A stretch of DNA of 34,820 nucleotides from an uncultured Collinsella sp. Lineage in GTDB: Bacteria > Actinomycetota > Coriobacteriia > Coriobacteriales > Coriobacteriaceae. Within the stretch, counting starts at the first letter, position 1. Every line of letters starts with the position of its first letter. Positions 21,902 through 30,683 of this stretch are shown here, piece by piece. Position numbers and translations under genes: made by a program. A model generated the notes under the pieces. The model searched no databases. It worked only from the letters and a program-made list of their open reading frames with translations, and had not been told where the DNA came from. The stretch spans positions 1 to 34,820 of the forward strand of contig CABUBZ010000014.1 of assembly GCA_902489945.1 (NCBI GenBank). Reading direction: 5' to 3'.

Positions 21902-22381
21902 TTATTTTTCTTGAATCTGCTTGCCGCAAAGATGCTCAATCGTAATCTCGTAGAGCTGGACGCCCTTAATGTCCTTGGCGATTTCCTCTTCGACTTCTTC
22001 GGCAGAAGGGTAGTACTTAAGCGCGAGCTGGCGAACTTTATCCTCGATAAACGCGGGGGTGTCATTCGCCAGGCGACAACGGCCAAAGACTACGGTACTC
22101 ATAACGTAGGGAGCCCAGTCACCGTCCTTGTACCACTCGTTGCCGTAAACGGTAAAGCAGACCTTGTCATCGCGCTTGAGTGCGTCGACCTTGTGGCCAG
22201 CCTTGGCGCCATGGAAATAAATCTTGTCGTGCTCGGCGTCAAAGAAGTAGTTGACGGGAATGGCGTACGGGTAGCCATCGTCGCCGTTGACGGCAAAGAC
22301 GCCGCGCTTGCAGGTAGCGAGCAGTTCGCGCGCTTCCTCGTCAGTGATGGCGCGTTTCTTTCGACGTAAGGGCCTAAACAT
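21902..22381 (-). CDS. PNPOx-fold (pyridoxamine oxidase/NimA-like) protein
   Basis: A 159-residue protein starting at ATG 22379-22381, preceded by AAAGGA. It has the split-barrel flavin-binding pattern: ITDEEARELLATCKRGVFAV, GYPYAIPVNYFFD, IYFHGAKAGHKVDALKRDDKVCFTV and a VMSTVVFGRCRL strand. Relatives include pyridoxamine-5'-phosphate oxidase-like proteins and the NimA group of nitroimidazole reductases, which bind FMN. The length and the FHGAKAGHKVD segment fit the NimA-like side best. The function in this organism is not shown. It is a single gene between the terminator hairpin and the hybrid kinase gene. Confidence 0.82.
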   Translation of the reverse strand: MFRPLRRKKRAITDEEARELLATCKRGVFAVNGDDGYPYAIPVNYFFDAEHDKIYFHGAKAGHKVDALKRDDKVCFTVYGNEWYKDGDWAPYVMSTVVFGRCRLANDTPAFIEDKVRQLALKYYPSAEEVEEEIAKDIKGVQLYEITIEHLCGKQIQEK

Positions 22382-22423
22382 CGTTGGTTTCCTTTCTGGT
22401 CGTGCGTGGTGGTTGAGCACAAA

Positions 22424-25228
22424 CTATAGCGAAACGGATCCGTTTTTCTTGATGCGGGCGAGTATGTTTTTGAGCTTGTTAAAGTCGAGCGGTTTGGACA
22501 GATGGGCGTTCATGCCGGCATCGTGTGCCGCCTTGGCGTCCTCGGCAAAGGCGTTGGCGGTGAGCGCGATGATGGGGATATCGGCTGCATCGACCTTCTC
22601 GCTCAGACGAATCGCGCGGGTTGCCTCATAGCCGTCCATGCCCGGCATCATGATGTCCATCAGAATCGCATCGAAGCTGCCGGCGGGATGTGACAGGTAC
22701 AGATCGACGACTTCGTTGCCATTGGCGGCGCAGGTGACCACGACGCCCTCGGATTCTAGCAGCGTCTGGGCAATCTCGGCATTCAATTCGTTGTCTTCGG
22801 CGAGCAACACGTTCATGTCGGCGAGCGAGCAGTCGAGCACCCTCTCGACCGTATCTGCCCGCGCCTGAGGGTTCTTGTCGATATCGAGCGGAATCTGGAC
22901 GTTGAACGTACTCCCCACGCCAACCTCACTCGAAATCTCAATCGTACCGCCCATCAGTTCAATAAGCGACTTGACGATTGGCATGCCCATGCCGGTTCCT
23001 TGGAACTTGCTGCGCGCATCGTCACCTTCTTGGGCAAACGGCTCATAGATATGCTTTAAAAACTTGGGAGTCATGCCAATGCCGGTATCCGAAACGCTAA
23101 AGCAAAAGAGCGCGCGCCCGTTATCGAGTGGCTTGGTCTTTGAGCTAAAGGTGACGGAGCCGCCGTGCTTGTTGTACTTAATGCTGTTGTCTAATAGGTT
23201 GATCATGATCTGTCGGATATGGGTGGGACTGCCGATCATGTATGGCCCCGTGGCGTACGGCAGACTATTGTCCTGCATGGTGATGCCGTTACTGGACGCG
23301 CGGAGCTTGCACAGAACCAGCGTATTGTCACAGAGCTCTTTGAGGTTAAAAGGCGCATGCTCCAGTGTTAGCTTGCGGTCTTCGATTTTGCCCATCTCGA
23401 GGATGTCGTTGATCAGCGAGAGCAGGTGATTGGCGGCAACGCGCGCCTTGGCACGGCTCTCGCGGGCGACCTTGATATCGCCTTCCTTCAATTCCTCGAT
23501 TTCGATAAGGCCCAGGATACCGTTGAGCGGCGTACGGATGTCGTGGCTCATGCGCGTGAGGAATGCCGTCTTAGCGGCGTTGGCAGCGTCGGCTTTTTTG
23601 CGCTCGGTTCGAGCGCGCACGAGCGCCCAGATGAGCAGCACGATGCCGACCGACAACATACCGATGAGGGTAGCGGCAATGGCGGTGCGGTTGCGAAAAA
23701 GGAATTGAAGCGTGTCTGATTCCTGGGTCGTGTACGACGTGGAGGAGTAATTGCTTGCGGAGAGCGATTCTCCGGCATTGATGATGCCCTTGTTGATGAT
23801 TCCCAGCAGCTCGGGCTTTCCGCGCGAAATCCAGCACGAGAGCTCACAGGTGTCAGGGAGCTCGACCGTCTCGTAGTCCTTGAGATCATGACGGTCGCCG
23901 ATAGTTTTTACACGTGAACTGGGAGCGAGGATGCAGCGCGCCGTTCCCTTCCTGAGAGCGTCGAACGCTTCATTGTCGGATTGGTATTCGGTCACGGTCG
24001 CTGTGGGGAACAGATTTTCAAGTGCATTTTTGTTGACAAATGATGATTTGGTACAGGCGATGTTCTGAAGGTCTTTGTTCAGGTCGCTGCCGGTGTGGAT
24101 GGCGGTGAGGGATATGGTCCCCAACGATACCGACTGCGCAACGCCTGTTTGCTCGGCAAACCAGTAATCTCGGTATACCGGCAGCGCAACGTCTATGCTT
24201 CCCTTTGACAGGGCCTTTGACATCATCTTGTAGCTATCAAAGGGGACGGTTTTGACCGTAATGCCAAATTTATCGTGCAGCGTCGTCGCAAGCGATGCGA
24301 GCGAGCCTTCCATTTTGCCGTCTTCGTCTTCGTTGCAGTAGGGGAGTTTGCCCGTAATGTAGCCGAGCGTGATGGTGTTGTCATTTGCTTTGAGCCAGGA
24401 ACGTTCGGGGCCGTTGAGCGATGATGAACCGCTGTTTTGGGCCGAGTAGTTAGATTTGACTTCGTCGATATAGCGTGGGTTGACGCGGGCGATTGCCGAC
24501 ATGGCGGCATTGATGTCGTCCATCAGGTCGGAGCGGCTTTTGGGGACGGCAAAAAAGTAGTCGCTCGAACCAATGTAAAACATGGGGGAGGCGCTGGGCG
24601 ACGAGGTCGTGTCGTTCATGATGATGGCATCGACCTCGTTGTTTGCGAGCGCGTCAAAGAGGGCACCGCCAGTGTCGATTTCTTTATAGGTGCAGGTAAT
24701 GCCTTCGTTGGCGAGCCACTGCTGGCCAACGAAGGTTTGCATAACGCCGGGGTTGCAGCCGATGGTAAGGCCTTGGAGCGCTTGGGGGTCACCCTTGGCC
24801 AGATCGTCTCGATCGGGCTTGGCGTAGATGAAGTAGCGCTCGGTGCCCTCGGGGTTCGAGGAAAGGAGCAGCTTTTGGGCGCGTTCCTCGGAGTAGGAGA
24901 TGTTGGGCATGAGGTCGATTTCGCCTGCCTCGAGCATGTCCATAAGCTCGGTGAAGGTGCCGGAGACGTATTCGTACCGCCAGCCGGGCGTGTAGTACGA
25001 CAGAGTCTGGAGGTACTCGTAACCCCATCCCGAGAGACGCTCGCCGGGGGTGCCGTCCTGGAAGCCCTCGTTGTTGACGAGCCAGCCGACGCGGACCGTT
25101 TTGACCTGCTGATCGGAGTCGGCGGCAAAGACAGGGGCGGGCGCGACGGCGCTCAGTACGGCGAGCGCGGTAAGCGCGGCGGCCAGGGTGCGACATATAA
25201 CTGAACGAAGGACAGCGGAAGCTCTCAC
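22424..25228 (-). CDS. BvgS-like hybrid sensor kinase (two SBP domains, HisKA, HATPase, receiver)
   Basis: A protein of about 934 residues. GTG 25226-25228 is preferred because TAGGA lies 6 nt upstream and a clean signal sequence (MRASAVLRSVICRTLAAAL) results. An ATG at 25259-25261 would add 11 residues but sits under a hairpin without a ribosome site. Two extracellular solute-binding (SBP_bac_3) domains follow the signal: VRVGWLVNNEGFQD and ITLGYITGKLPYCNED mark their starts. A membrane helix (about 524-546) leads to HisKA with His562 (MSHDIRTPLNG), HATPase (DNSIKYN, DTGIGM, GTGMGMPIV) and a receiver with Asp858 (ILMDIMMPGMDGYEA). The output partner is not in the window, so a separate transfer protein or regulator is expected. 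The signal is probably an amino acid or similar small solute. Confidence 0.88.
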   Translation of the reverse strand: MRASAVLRSVICRTLAAALTALAVLSAVAPAPVFAADSDQQVKTVRVGWLVNNEGFQDGTPGERLSGWGYEYLQTLSYYTPGWRYEYVSGTFTELMDMLEAGEIDLMPNISYSEERAQKLLLSSNPEGTERYFIYAKPDRDDLAKGDPQALQGLTIGCNPGVMQTFVGQQWLANEGITCTYKEIDTGGALFDALANNEVDAIIMNDTTSSPSASPMFYIGSSDYFFAVPKSRSDLMDDINAAMSAIARVNPRYIDEVKSNYSAQNSGSSSLNGPERSWLKANDNTITLGYITGKLPYCNEDEDGKMEGSLASLATTLHDKFGITVKTVPFDSYKMMSKALSKGSIDVALPVYRDYWFAEQTGVAQSVSLGTISLTAIHTGSDLNKDLQNIACTKSSFVNKNALENLFPTATVTEYQSDNEAFDALRKGTARCILAPSSRVKTIGDRHDLKDYETVELPDTCELSCWISRGKPELLGIINKGIINAGESLSASNYSSTSYTTQESDTLQFLFRNRTAIAATLIGMLSVGIVLLIWALVRARTERKKADAANAAKTAFLTRMSHDIRTPLNGILGLIEIEELKEGDIKVARESRAKARVAANHLLSLINDILEMGKIEDRKLTLEHAPFNLKELCDNTLVLCKLRASSNGITMQDNSLPYATGPYMIGSPTHIRQIMINLLDNSIKYNKHGGSVTFSSKTKPLDNGRALFCFSVSDTGIGMTPKFLKHIYEPFAQEGDDARSKFQGTGMGMPIVKSLIELMGGTIEISSEVGVGSTFNVQIPLDIDKNPQARADTVERVLDCSLADMNVLLAEDNELNAEIAQTLLESEGVVVTCAANGNEVVDLYLSHPAGSFDAILMDIMMPGMDGYEATRAIRLSEKVDAADIPIIALTANAFAEDAKAAHDAGMNAHLSKPLDFNKLKNILARIKKNGSVSL

Positions 25229-25266
25229 GTGCAATCCTAACGAATCGAGACAATACCGCATAAGGA

Positions 25267-25299
25267 CACCAGCTCAGCCTGCCCAGTCGGCAGCTGGTG
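25267..25299. repeat. hairpin in the hybrid-kinase leader
   Basis: CACCAGCT (25267-25274) pairs with AGCTGGTG (25292-25299), with an inner GCC/GGC pairing. In the minus transcript it lies just before the ATG at 25261 and could hide it from ribosomes, which supports the GTG start further in. Confidence 0.5.
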
Positions 25300-25300
25300 G

Positions 25301-25350
25301 TCATTGGGGACGTTCTTAAACGACTAGTCATTTAAGAACGTCCCCAATGA
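25301..25350. repeat. palindrome family B, copy 2 (perfect)
   Basis: TCATTGGGGACGTTCTTAAA (25301-25320) is the exact reverse complement of 25331-25350, a 20-bp stem around the 10-nt loop CGACTAGTCA. It shares the GGGGACGTTCTT core and the GACTAG centre with 18303-18350. It lies between the divergent hybrid-kinase and K+ channel genes. Confidence 0.9.
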
Positions 25351-25423
25351 CTAGTTCCGTTTGCGGGGGAGGCGTGGGACAATACCGAGCGAACGTGATT
25401 GGTTGTCCGTGGAAAGGGTCGCG

Positions 25424-25849
25424 ATGAAAAAGCTCAGGACGCTTGCCGACGTGTTACGCCAGGCTGGCTTTGCGCGCATCACGGGCCTGTTTCTTATCTT
25501 CTATCTGCTGTGCTCAACGGCTGTCTGGCTGTCCGAGCCCACGACCCTCACGTTTGGCGATGGTCTCTGGTTTAGCTTTGAGACGGTCTCGACCATCGGC
25601 TTTGGCGATATCCCGGCCGAAACGCCGGTCGCCCGCGCTATTACCGTCGTCCTGAGCGTCATCAGCATCTTCTACATCGCCATGCTCACGGGTGTGGCGG
25701 TGAACTACTGCAATACGCTCATTAAGCTGCGCCAAAAGGACACCATGGCGCGCTTTATGGACGATCTTGAGCATTTGGAAGAGCTTGATCGTGACGAGCT
25801 CGCCGACCTGTCGCGCCGTGTGCGCGAATATCGCCGCCGCCAACGCTAG
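25424..25849 (+). CDS. two-helix potassium channel
   Basis: A 141-residue protein. ATG 25424 follows GGAAAGGG. Helix 1 spans about 18-36, then a pore helix and the selectivity filter TIGFGD (57-62), then helix 2 (about 72-95), the plan of KcsA-like channels. The C-terminal 45 residues are a charged coiled helix (LEHLEELDRDELADLSRR), probably cytoplasmic and tetramer-forming. No RCK/TrkA_N domain is attached. The filter reads GFGD, as in many two-helix prokaryotic channels, rather than GYGD. A possible -10 (GACAAT at 25378-25383) lies upstream, so the gene may have its own promoter next to the family B palindrome. It may share a transcript with the LOG gene 36 nt downstream. Confidence 0.88.
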   Translation: MKKLRTLADVLRQAGFARITGLFLIFYLLCSTAVWLSEPTTLTFGDGLWFSFETVSTIGFGDIPAETPVARAITVVLSVISIFYIAMLTGVAVNYCNTLIKLRQKDTMARFMDDLEHLEELDRDELADLSRRVREYRRRQR

Positions 25850-25885
25850 AGCGGGCGCCGTGCGTCACGACGAGGGGGATTGAAT

Positions 25886-26419
25886 ATGAATATCACCGTG
25901 TATCTGGGCGCCAGCGTTGGTAACGACCCAGCATTTCTGCCTGCGGTGCAAGAACTGGGCAACTGGATTGGCTCCAACGGGCACGCGCTGGTATACGGCG
26001 GGTCCAAATCGGGCCTGATGGGCGCGCTTGCCGATAGCGTGCTCGGGGCAGGCGGACGCGTGACGGGCGTTGAGCCGAGCTTTTTTATCGAGGCGGAGTT
26101 CCAGCACGAGGGCATCGACGACCTTATCGTTACAAGTGACATGGCCGAGCGCAAAGCCAAGATGATCGAGCTCGGTGATGCGTTCATCGCCTTTCCCGGT
26201 GGGACGGGCACGCTCGAGGAGATTGCCGAGGTCATGTCCGCGGTATCGTTGGGGCACCTGAGTGCTCCGTGCATTCTGTACAACCTGGGTGGGTACTACA
26301 ACGACCTCAAAGCCCTGCTCGGGCACATGATCGAAAAGGCATTGTCGAGTCCGCAGCGCCAACAAGGCATCTACTTTGCCGACGATTTGCGCGAGATTGC
26401 CTCGATTATTAACGGATAA
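25886..26419 (+). CDS. LOG-family (TIGR00730) Rossmann protein
   Basis: A 177-residue protein; ATG 25886 stands 7 nt from a GAGGGGGA site (TTG 25880 is an alternative). The family signature is clear: GASVGNDPAF at the N terminus, YGGSKSGLMG, MAERKAKMIELGDAFIAFPGGTGTLEE. These proteins hydrolyse nucleoside 5'-monophosphates of the cytokinin type, releasing the base and ribose phosphate (the PGGxGTxxE motif with the preceding Arg/Lys binds phosphate). In gut bacteria the physiological substrate is often unknown, and cytokinin synthesis should not be assumed. It follows the K+ channel by 36 nt, with the ClC-type gene 125 nt further on behind its own promoter. Confidence 0.88.
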   Translation: MNITVYLGASVGNDPAFLPAVQELGNWIGSNGHALVYGGSKSGLMGALADSVLGAGGRVTGVEPSFFIEAEFQHEGIDDLIVTSDMAERKAKMIELGDAFIAFPGGTGTLEEIAEVMSAVSLGHLSAPCILYNLGGYYNDLKALLGHMIEKALSSPQRQQGIYFADDLREIASIING

Positions 26420-26499
26420 GTCTTGAGCCTGTTCCGCTATGACTCCCAATGGTGCCGTTTGCAGCGCGGATGGTTGGCTTGTCTGGGCAACGCTCGCTC

Positions 26500-26505
26500 T
26501 ACAAT
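26500..26505 (+). promoter_or_regulatory. -10 box of the ClC-type gene
   Basis: TACAAT at 26500-26505, 39 nt before the start codon. A TTGTCT at 26479-26484 is a possible -35, but the spacer is only 15 bp. A second TACAAT is found before prfC at 31578-31583 and one before trmO at 19719, so this looks like a preferred -10 form here. Confidence 0.45.
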
Positions 26506-26544
26506 AAAACGTATCTATGTCGACTTTGACCGCGGGAGGACCCG

Positions 26545-27849
26545 ATGGATAGCCTTGCCAAACCCAAAAACCGCGCGCTGTTTTTAATGAGCGTTGCCGT
26601 GACCGGTGCGTTCGCAGGTGCCGCAGTCTGGCTGTTCTTCTTTGCGATGGAGCACGGTGTCGACTATCTGTGGACCGAGATTCCGCACATGCTGGGCGCG
26701 GCGTCGCCCGAACTCGCCAGCGGCCCGTTCGGTTTTCTGCCGTATCCGTTTTTTGTCTGCCTGCTGGGCGGCCTGCTGATCGGTCTGTACGAAAAGCTTA
26801 CGGGCACCAAGACCGACGACCTCAACCAGGTGATGGCTAAGGTTAAGCAAGATGGGCGCTACCCGTATGACAATCTGGGCAGGCTTTCGCTCGCGGCATT
26901 GCTGCCGCTGCTGTTTGGCGGAAGTATTGGACCGGAGGCCGGCCTGACCGGCGTTATCGCGGGTCTGTGCAGCTGGGTCGGCGACCGCATGCGCCGCTTT
27001 GGCGCCGAGTTTAGGGAGCTCACGCTGCTGGGCACCCAGGCCGCGCTGACGGCGCTCTTTACCGCGCCCGTCTTTGGCTTTGTGGCGCCGCTCGCCGGTA
27101 GCGCCGACGGCCAGGGCGAAGACGCCGACGATGGGTCCGCGTCCGGCGAGATCACCATCAAGCTGCCCAAGGCACAGAAGACGGTGGTCTACGGTATCGC
27201 GATCGCTGGCGGTCTGGGCACCTACCTGCTGCTTGGCCAACTTGTGGGCGGCTGCATGGGCATGCCCAGGTTCGAGTCCGCCGAGGTGGGCAATCTGGAA
27301 CTTGTCTGGCTCATTCCGCTGGCGTTGGTTGGCACCGTTTGCGGCTGGCTGTACTTTGTCTCGGAGCACGCGAGCGAGGCGCTGTCCCATGCAATAGGGG
27401 AGCGTCCTGTCGTCAAGGCCATGCTGGCCGGTCTGGCGCTCGCCATCTGCGGCACGGTCTTGCCCTACACCATGTTTGCCGGCGAGACCCAGGCCGATGT
27501 ACTTATGGAGACCTACCTCACCATTCCCGCCGGCGTGCTTATCGCGACCGGTCTTGTTAAGGCCATGCTGACGCCCGCCCTCATCAACCTTGGTTGGCGC
27601 GGCGGCCACTTCTTCCCCGTTATCTTCTCGGGCGTAAGCCTGGGCTATGGCCTTGCCATCCTCACCGGCGCAGATCCGGTCTTTTGCGTCGCCGTCTGCA
27701 CGGCATCGACGATGGGCGCCGTCATGCGCCAGCCTGTCATGGTTGTGGGCCTGCTGCTTATGTGTTTCCCACTCAAGGGTATCGTCTGCATGATCATCGC
27801 CGCAGCCATTGCCGCTGGCATTCCACTGCCCAAGCCGCTGCGCAAGTAG
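26545..27849 (+). CDS. ClC-family chloride channel/transporter without the gating glutamate
   Basis: A 434-residue membrane protein; GGGAGG lies 5 nt before ATG 26545. About ten hydrophobic segments are visible. ClC signatures: GGSIGPEAG (about 125-133), corresponding to the GREGP loop, and GWRGGHFFPVIFSG for the later GxFxP loop. In standard ClC exchangers the third position of the first loop is a glutamate that gates Cl-/H+ exchange; here Ile128 is at that place. This suggests a channel-like or YfeO-like ion protein rather than a proton-coupled exchanger. An acidic insert (GEDADDGSASGE) lies in a cytoplasmic loop at about 191-202. It stands with a K+ channel in the same region. Confidence 0.85.
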   Translation: MDSLAKPKNRALFLMSVAVTGAFAGAAVWLFFFAMEHGVDYLWTEIPHMLGAASPELASGPFGFLPYPFFVCLLGGLLIGLYEKLTGTKTDDLNQVMAKVKQDGRYPYDNLGRLSLAALLPLLFGGSIGPEAGLTGVIAGLCSWVGDRMRRFGAEFRELTLLGTQAALTALFTAPVFGFVAPLAGSADGQGEDADDGSASGEITIKLPKAQKTVVYGIAIAGGLGTYLLLGQLVGGCMGMPRFESAEVGNLELVWLIPLALVGTVCGWLYFVSEHASEALSHAIGERPVVKAMLAGLALAICGTVLPYTMFAGETQADVLMETYLTIPAGVLIATGLVKAMLTPALINLGWRGGHFFPVIFSGVSLGYGLAILTGADPVFCVAVCTASTMGAVMRQPVMVVGLLLMCFPLKGIVCMIIAAAIAAGIPLPKPLRK

Positions 27850-27943
27850 CGCGGCAGCGCGCGGTCAGTACAAACATCTCAAGTCCGGTGCGGGCGCTGT
27901 GTCACGGATTTGCGGGTGGACTGGATTTCGTTCGGTATCGGCG

Positions 27944-28819
27944 CTACTTCCAAATTGCAAGCGCGGCGGTGCCCAGGACGATGAGGGCGAGACCGATGGC
28001 GCTGCGTCGTGAGAGTTTTTCGTTGAATGCCAGGCGCGCAAATAGTACCGATACGACAATCGATAGTTTGTCGATCTGCACCACGACACTCACCTGGCCT
28101 GCAGCGATGGCATAGTAATAGAGCAGCCACGATGCTCCGGTCGCGATGCCCGATGTTGCGAGAAATGTGAGTTCGCGCCGGTCAGCGTGCGCGACCTGCT
28201 CCAGTTTTCCCTTGGCTGCCACGATTGCCCATGCCATAACCAGTACCACACAGGTACGGATTGCCGTGGCCAGGTTGGACTCGACGCCTTCGATGCCAAC
28301 CTTGGCAAGGATGGACGTGAGCGCCGCGAACGCGGCGGCACCGAGGGCGTAAGCGAGCCAGGTCCGGTCTTGCTGCTGCTCGGGTCCGGCGGACTGCTTC
28401 TTCTCGATCATTAAAAATGTGCCGAGGGTGATGACAGCGGTTCCCACGAGCTTAACCGCAAGGTTGCTCGTCTCGCCAAAAAGCACGATGGCGATCAGTG
28501 CAGCGAGTACGGTGCTCATCTTGTCGACTGGTACGACCTTATTGACGTCTCCGATGCCCAACGCCTTAAAGTAACAGATCCACGAAGCACCGGTGGCGAG
28601 TCCCGAGAGGACGAGAAAGAGCCAGGATCTGGATTCGATGCTGCCAATGGTTCCAATGGATCCAGAAATGCCCGCCATTGCCCAGGCGAAAACGAGCACC
28701 ACGCAGGTGCGAATGGCCGTCGCGACATCGGAGTCGGTCTGCTTGATGCCGCATTTGGCCAGGATAGATGTGATGCCGGCAAAGAAAGCCGACACAAATG
28801 CTGCTGCGACCCACGACAC
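27944..28819 (-). CDS. EamA-family (DMT) transporter
   Basis: A 291-residue protein with ten membrane helices in two repeated halves of about 140 residues. Both halves start alike (FAGITSILAKCGI and FAALTSILAKVGI), and both contain an ATAIRTCVVLV(F/M)AWA stretch and SGLATGASW/SGIATGASW. That internal duplication is the EamA/DMT plan. The start is GTG 28817-28819 with GGGGAGG 10 nt upstream. Members export amino acids, metabolites or nucleotide sugars; the substrate is not predictable. The two halves are unusually similar, suggesting that the duplication is little diverged. The gene is convergent with the ClC-type gene, 94 nt apart. Confidence 0.88.
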   Translation of the reverse strand: MSWVAAAFVSAFFAGITSILAKCGIKQTDSDVATAIRTCVVLVFAWAMAGISGSIGTIGSIESRSWLFLVLSGLATGASWICYFKALGIGDVNKVVPVDKMSTVLAALIAIVLFGETSNLAVKLVGTAVITLGTFLMIEKKQSAGPEQQQDRTWLAYALGAAAFAALTSILAKVGIEGVESNLATAIRTCVVLVMAWAIVAAKGKLEQVAHADRRELTFLATSGIATGASWLLYYYAIAAGQVSVVVQIDKLSIVVSVLFARLAFNEKLSRRSAIGLALIVLGTAALAIWK

Positions 28820-29092
28820 GGGTGAAATGCCTCCCCAAAGAACGACCGCGCCAGATTACGGCGCTCGTCCGATGATACCGTCCCGCCATGAAGCTTTGAT
28901 ATCGCTGTGGTGAGACAGGGGCCATAGTTCGAGAGGGCATTTGGTTAAGGCTCGAATCGAAGATATGCTGTCGGCTTCTCTTTGGTTGCCGAGATCTAAA
29001 CGGCATGTCGTGAAGGGTGGTAGCGACGTTGTTGCTGCTTCTTCTTATCTAGTAAATGAGGTGGGGTGCCGCCCAAGCCCTTTAGCTGTCGA

Positions 29093-29791
29093 TTACAGGT
29101 CGCGTGCTCGATAGACCTTGATGCTGATGGTGCAGCTGATTGCACATAGCACGAGGGCCAGTACGGCAATTCCTGCGCACAGACAGCCAAGGACGGCGGG
29201 ATCGGGATTCGCTCCGGCAATCGACATGAGCCAGTTGCTGATGGGGTTGGAGGAACTCAACGTTGCCATGGTAAGGCACCCGAGCATGGCAAACAGGCCG
29301 ACGGATAGGCGCAGCGCCTCCATGTGTCCAAATCGAAAGAACAGCGGCTGCGCCAAAAACACCATCATGAGGGAAATGAGCATCGAGGCTGCCGAGGCGA
29401 TTGCGATTTCAAAGACCGTCTGTCCCGTCGAAGGAATGCCCGCGCTGTTGAAGAGCGGGATGGCGACGATACTCAAAAGCGTAGCTGCACATGCCATGAC
29501 GGCGGAGAAGACAATAACGCTCAGGTAGCGTGCACAAATAATGTCTTTGCGCGAGAAGGGCAGCGTTGCCCGATAACGCTCCCAGCTATTTTGATTGTCG
29601 AAGCCGGCCAGCGAGCTCATGACCATGATGGGCGACATGGCACTGACCGCACAGGCGCCGGCACTTGTGCCAGAGTCGCCGACCGACGTGTTGGCGAGGG
29701 ACAGCACGACGAATAAAAACAGGCCGACGCCCGCGATGCTCGGGATGAGCGTGCGAACGATGGCGAGTTCGGACATAAAGGCGCGTTTCAT
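29093..29791 (-). CDS. ABC-2 type permease
   Basis: A 232-residue protein with six membrane helices, ATG overlapping the ATPase gene stop by 4 nt, and AAGGGG as ribosome site. The N-terminal half has SPIMVMSSLAGFDNQNSWERYRATLPFSRKDIICARYL, the typical conserved segment of the ABC2_membrane_5 type (seen in Bacillus and clostridial exporters of GntR-linked operons). It partners the ATPase encoded at 29788-30660. Together they likely export a lipid-like or peptide compound, as in YtrA-type systems, but the substrate is not visible. There is no separate second permease. No gene was found between 28820 and 29092. Confidence 0.85.
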   Translation of the reverse strand: MKRAFMSELAIVRTLIPSIAGVGLFLFVVLSLANTSVGDSGTSAGACAVSAMSPIMVMSSLAGFDNQNSWERYRATLPFSRKDIICARYLSVIVFSAVMACAATLLSIVAIPLFNSAGIPSTGQTVFEIAIASAASMLISLMMVFLAQPLFFRFGHMEALRLSVGLFAMLGCLTMATLSSSNPISNWLMSIAGANPDPAVLGCLCAGIAVLALVLCAISCTISIKVYRARDL

Positions 29792-30660
29792 TTCGAAGCC
29801 CCTTTCAGCATGAGACGCAGATAGTCATCAATGGTTGCCCGATCGCAGGGAATCTCGGGGAAGGCCTCGAGTGTTTCGCGACGGTTGGGTACGAGTACGT
29901 CCACGCTGTAGGCATGGCGGGCGGCGAGGGCACCTTTGACGCAAGCCATAAGCTCGGCGGCCTGTGCTTGGGTGCAGTGGACGATGCCGGTAATGTCCTC
30001 GCGCGGCAGGTCAAACACAATCGAGCCGTTATCGATGCAGATGACGCGGTCGGCAGCGCGATCGAGGTCGGACGTAATGTGGCTCGAGAACAGCACGCTG
30101 TGCAGGCCGTCGGAAACAAAGGCGAGCAGCTCATCAAGCAGCTCCTCGCGCGCCATGGGATCGAGGCCCGCGGTGGCTTCGTCCAAAACGAGCAGCTTGG
30201 CCTTGTGGCTGAGTGCGCAGGCAAGCTGCAGTTTCATGCCCATGCCGCGGGAGAGGCCCTTGACCTTTGTCTTGGGATCGAGGCCAAATCGGTTGATGAA
30301 TCGGGCGAACGTTTCGCGGTCCCACGTGGGGTACGCCGGGCCTACGAGCGACTCGATCTGGCCCACCTTGAGCGTGGAGGGGAAGGGGCACGTGTCCAGG
30401 ACAAGACCGATGTGGGAACGCAGGCAGCGCTGCGCCTCACCGGGTGCGTCGGCGCCACAGTGCTGCCCAAACAGGTGTACCTCGCCGGCATCGAGTTTGA
30501 TAAGCCCAAGCGCGGCTCGAATCGTCGTTGTTTTGCCGGCACCGTTGGCACCCACAAAGCCGACGATCTGGCCAGGCTCCACGGCAAGCGTGACGTCGCG
30601 CAGCGAAAAACGGTCACTCACATGGCGTGAGATGCCTTTGAGTTCTAAAAGGTTTTGCAT
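29788..30660 (-). CDS. ABC transporter ATP-binding protein
   Basis: A 290-residue ATPase: Walker A GANGAGKTT, Q-loop region, signature LSRGMGMKLQLA, Walker B LLVLDEATAGLDP and the H-loop SSHIT. The C-terminal part (about 215-290) carries a regulatory extension of the type seen in ABC-2 exporters of GntR-linked operons. The start is ATG 30658-30660 with AAAGG upstream. Second gene in the GntR-ATPase-permease operon, 23 nt after the regulator, and overlapping the permease gene by 4 nt. The signature reads LSRGM rather than LSGGQ, a normal variant in this subfamily. Confidence 0.9.
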   Translation of the reverse strand: MQNLLELKGISRHVSDRFSLRDVTLAVEPGQIVGFVGANGAGKTTTIRAALGLIKLDAGEVHLFGQHCGADAPGEAQRCLRSHIGLVLDTCPFPSTLKVGQIESLVGPAYPTWDRETFARFINRFGLDPKTKVKGLSRGMGMKLQLACALSHKAKLLVLDEATAGLDPMAREELLDELLAFVSDGLHSVLFSSHITSDLDRAADRVICIDNGSIVFDLPREDITGIVHCTQAQAAELMACVKGALAARHAYSVDVLVPNRRETLEAFPEIPCDRATIDDYLRLMLKGASK

Positions 30661-30683
30661 GGTATAGCCTTTCTTGCAGATGG

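Noticed and set aside
20508..21929. 473-codon minus-strand frame opposite the aminotransferase gene
   Set aside because: Shadow frame; it runs through the convergent terminator hairpin and has no recognisable motif.
28820..29092. Small gene between the EamA and permease genes
   Set aside because: Frames here have no ribosome site and read as shadows; no structure was recognised.
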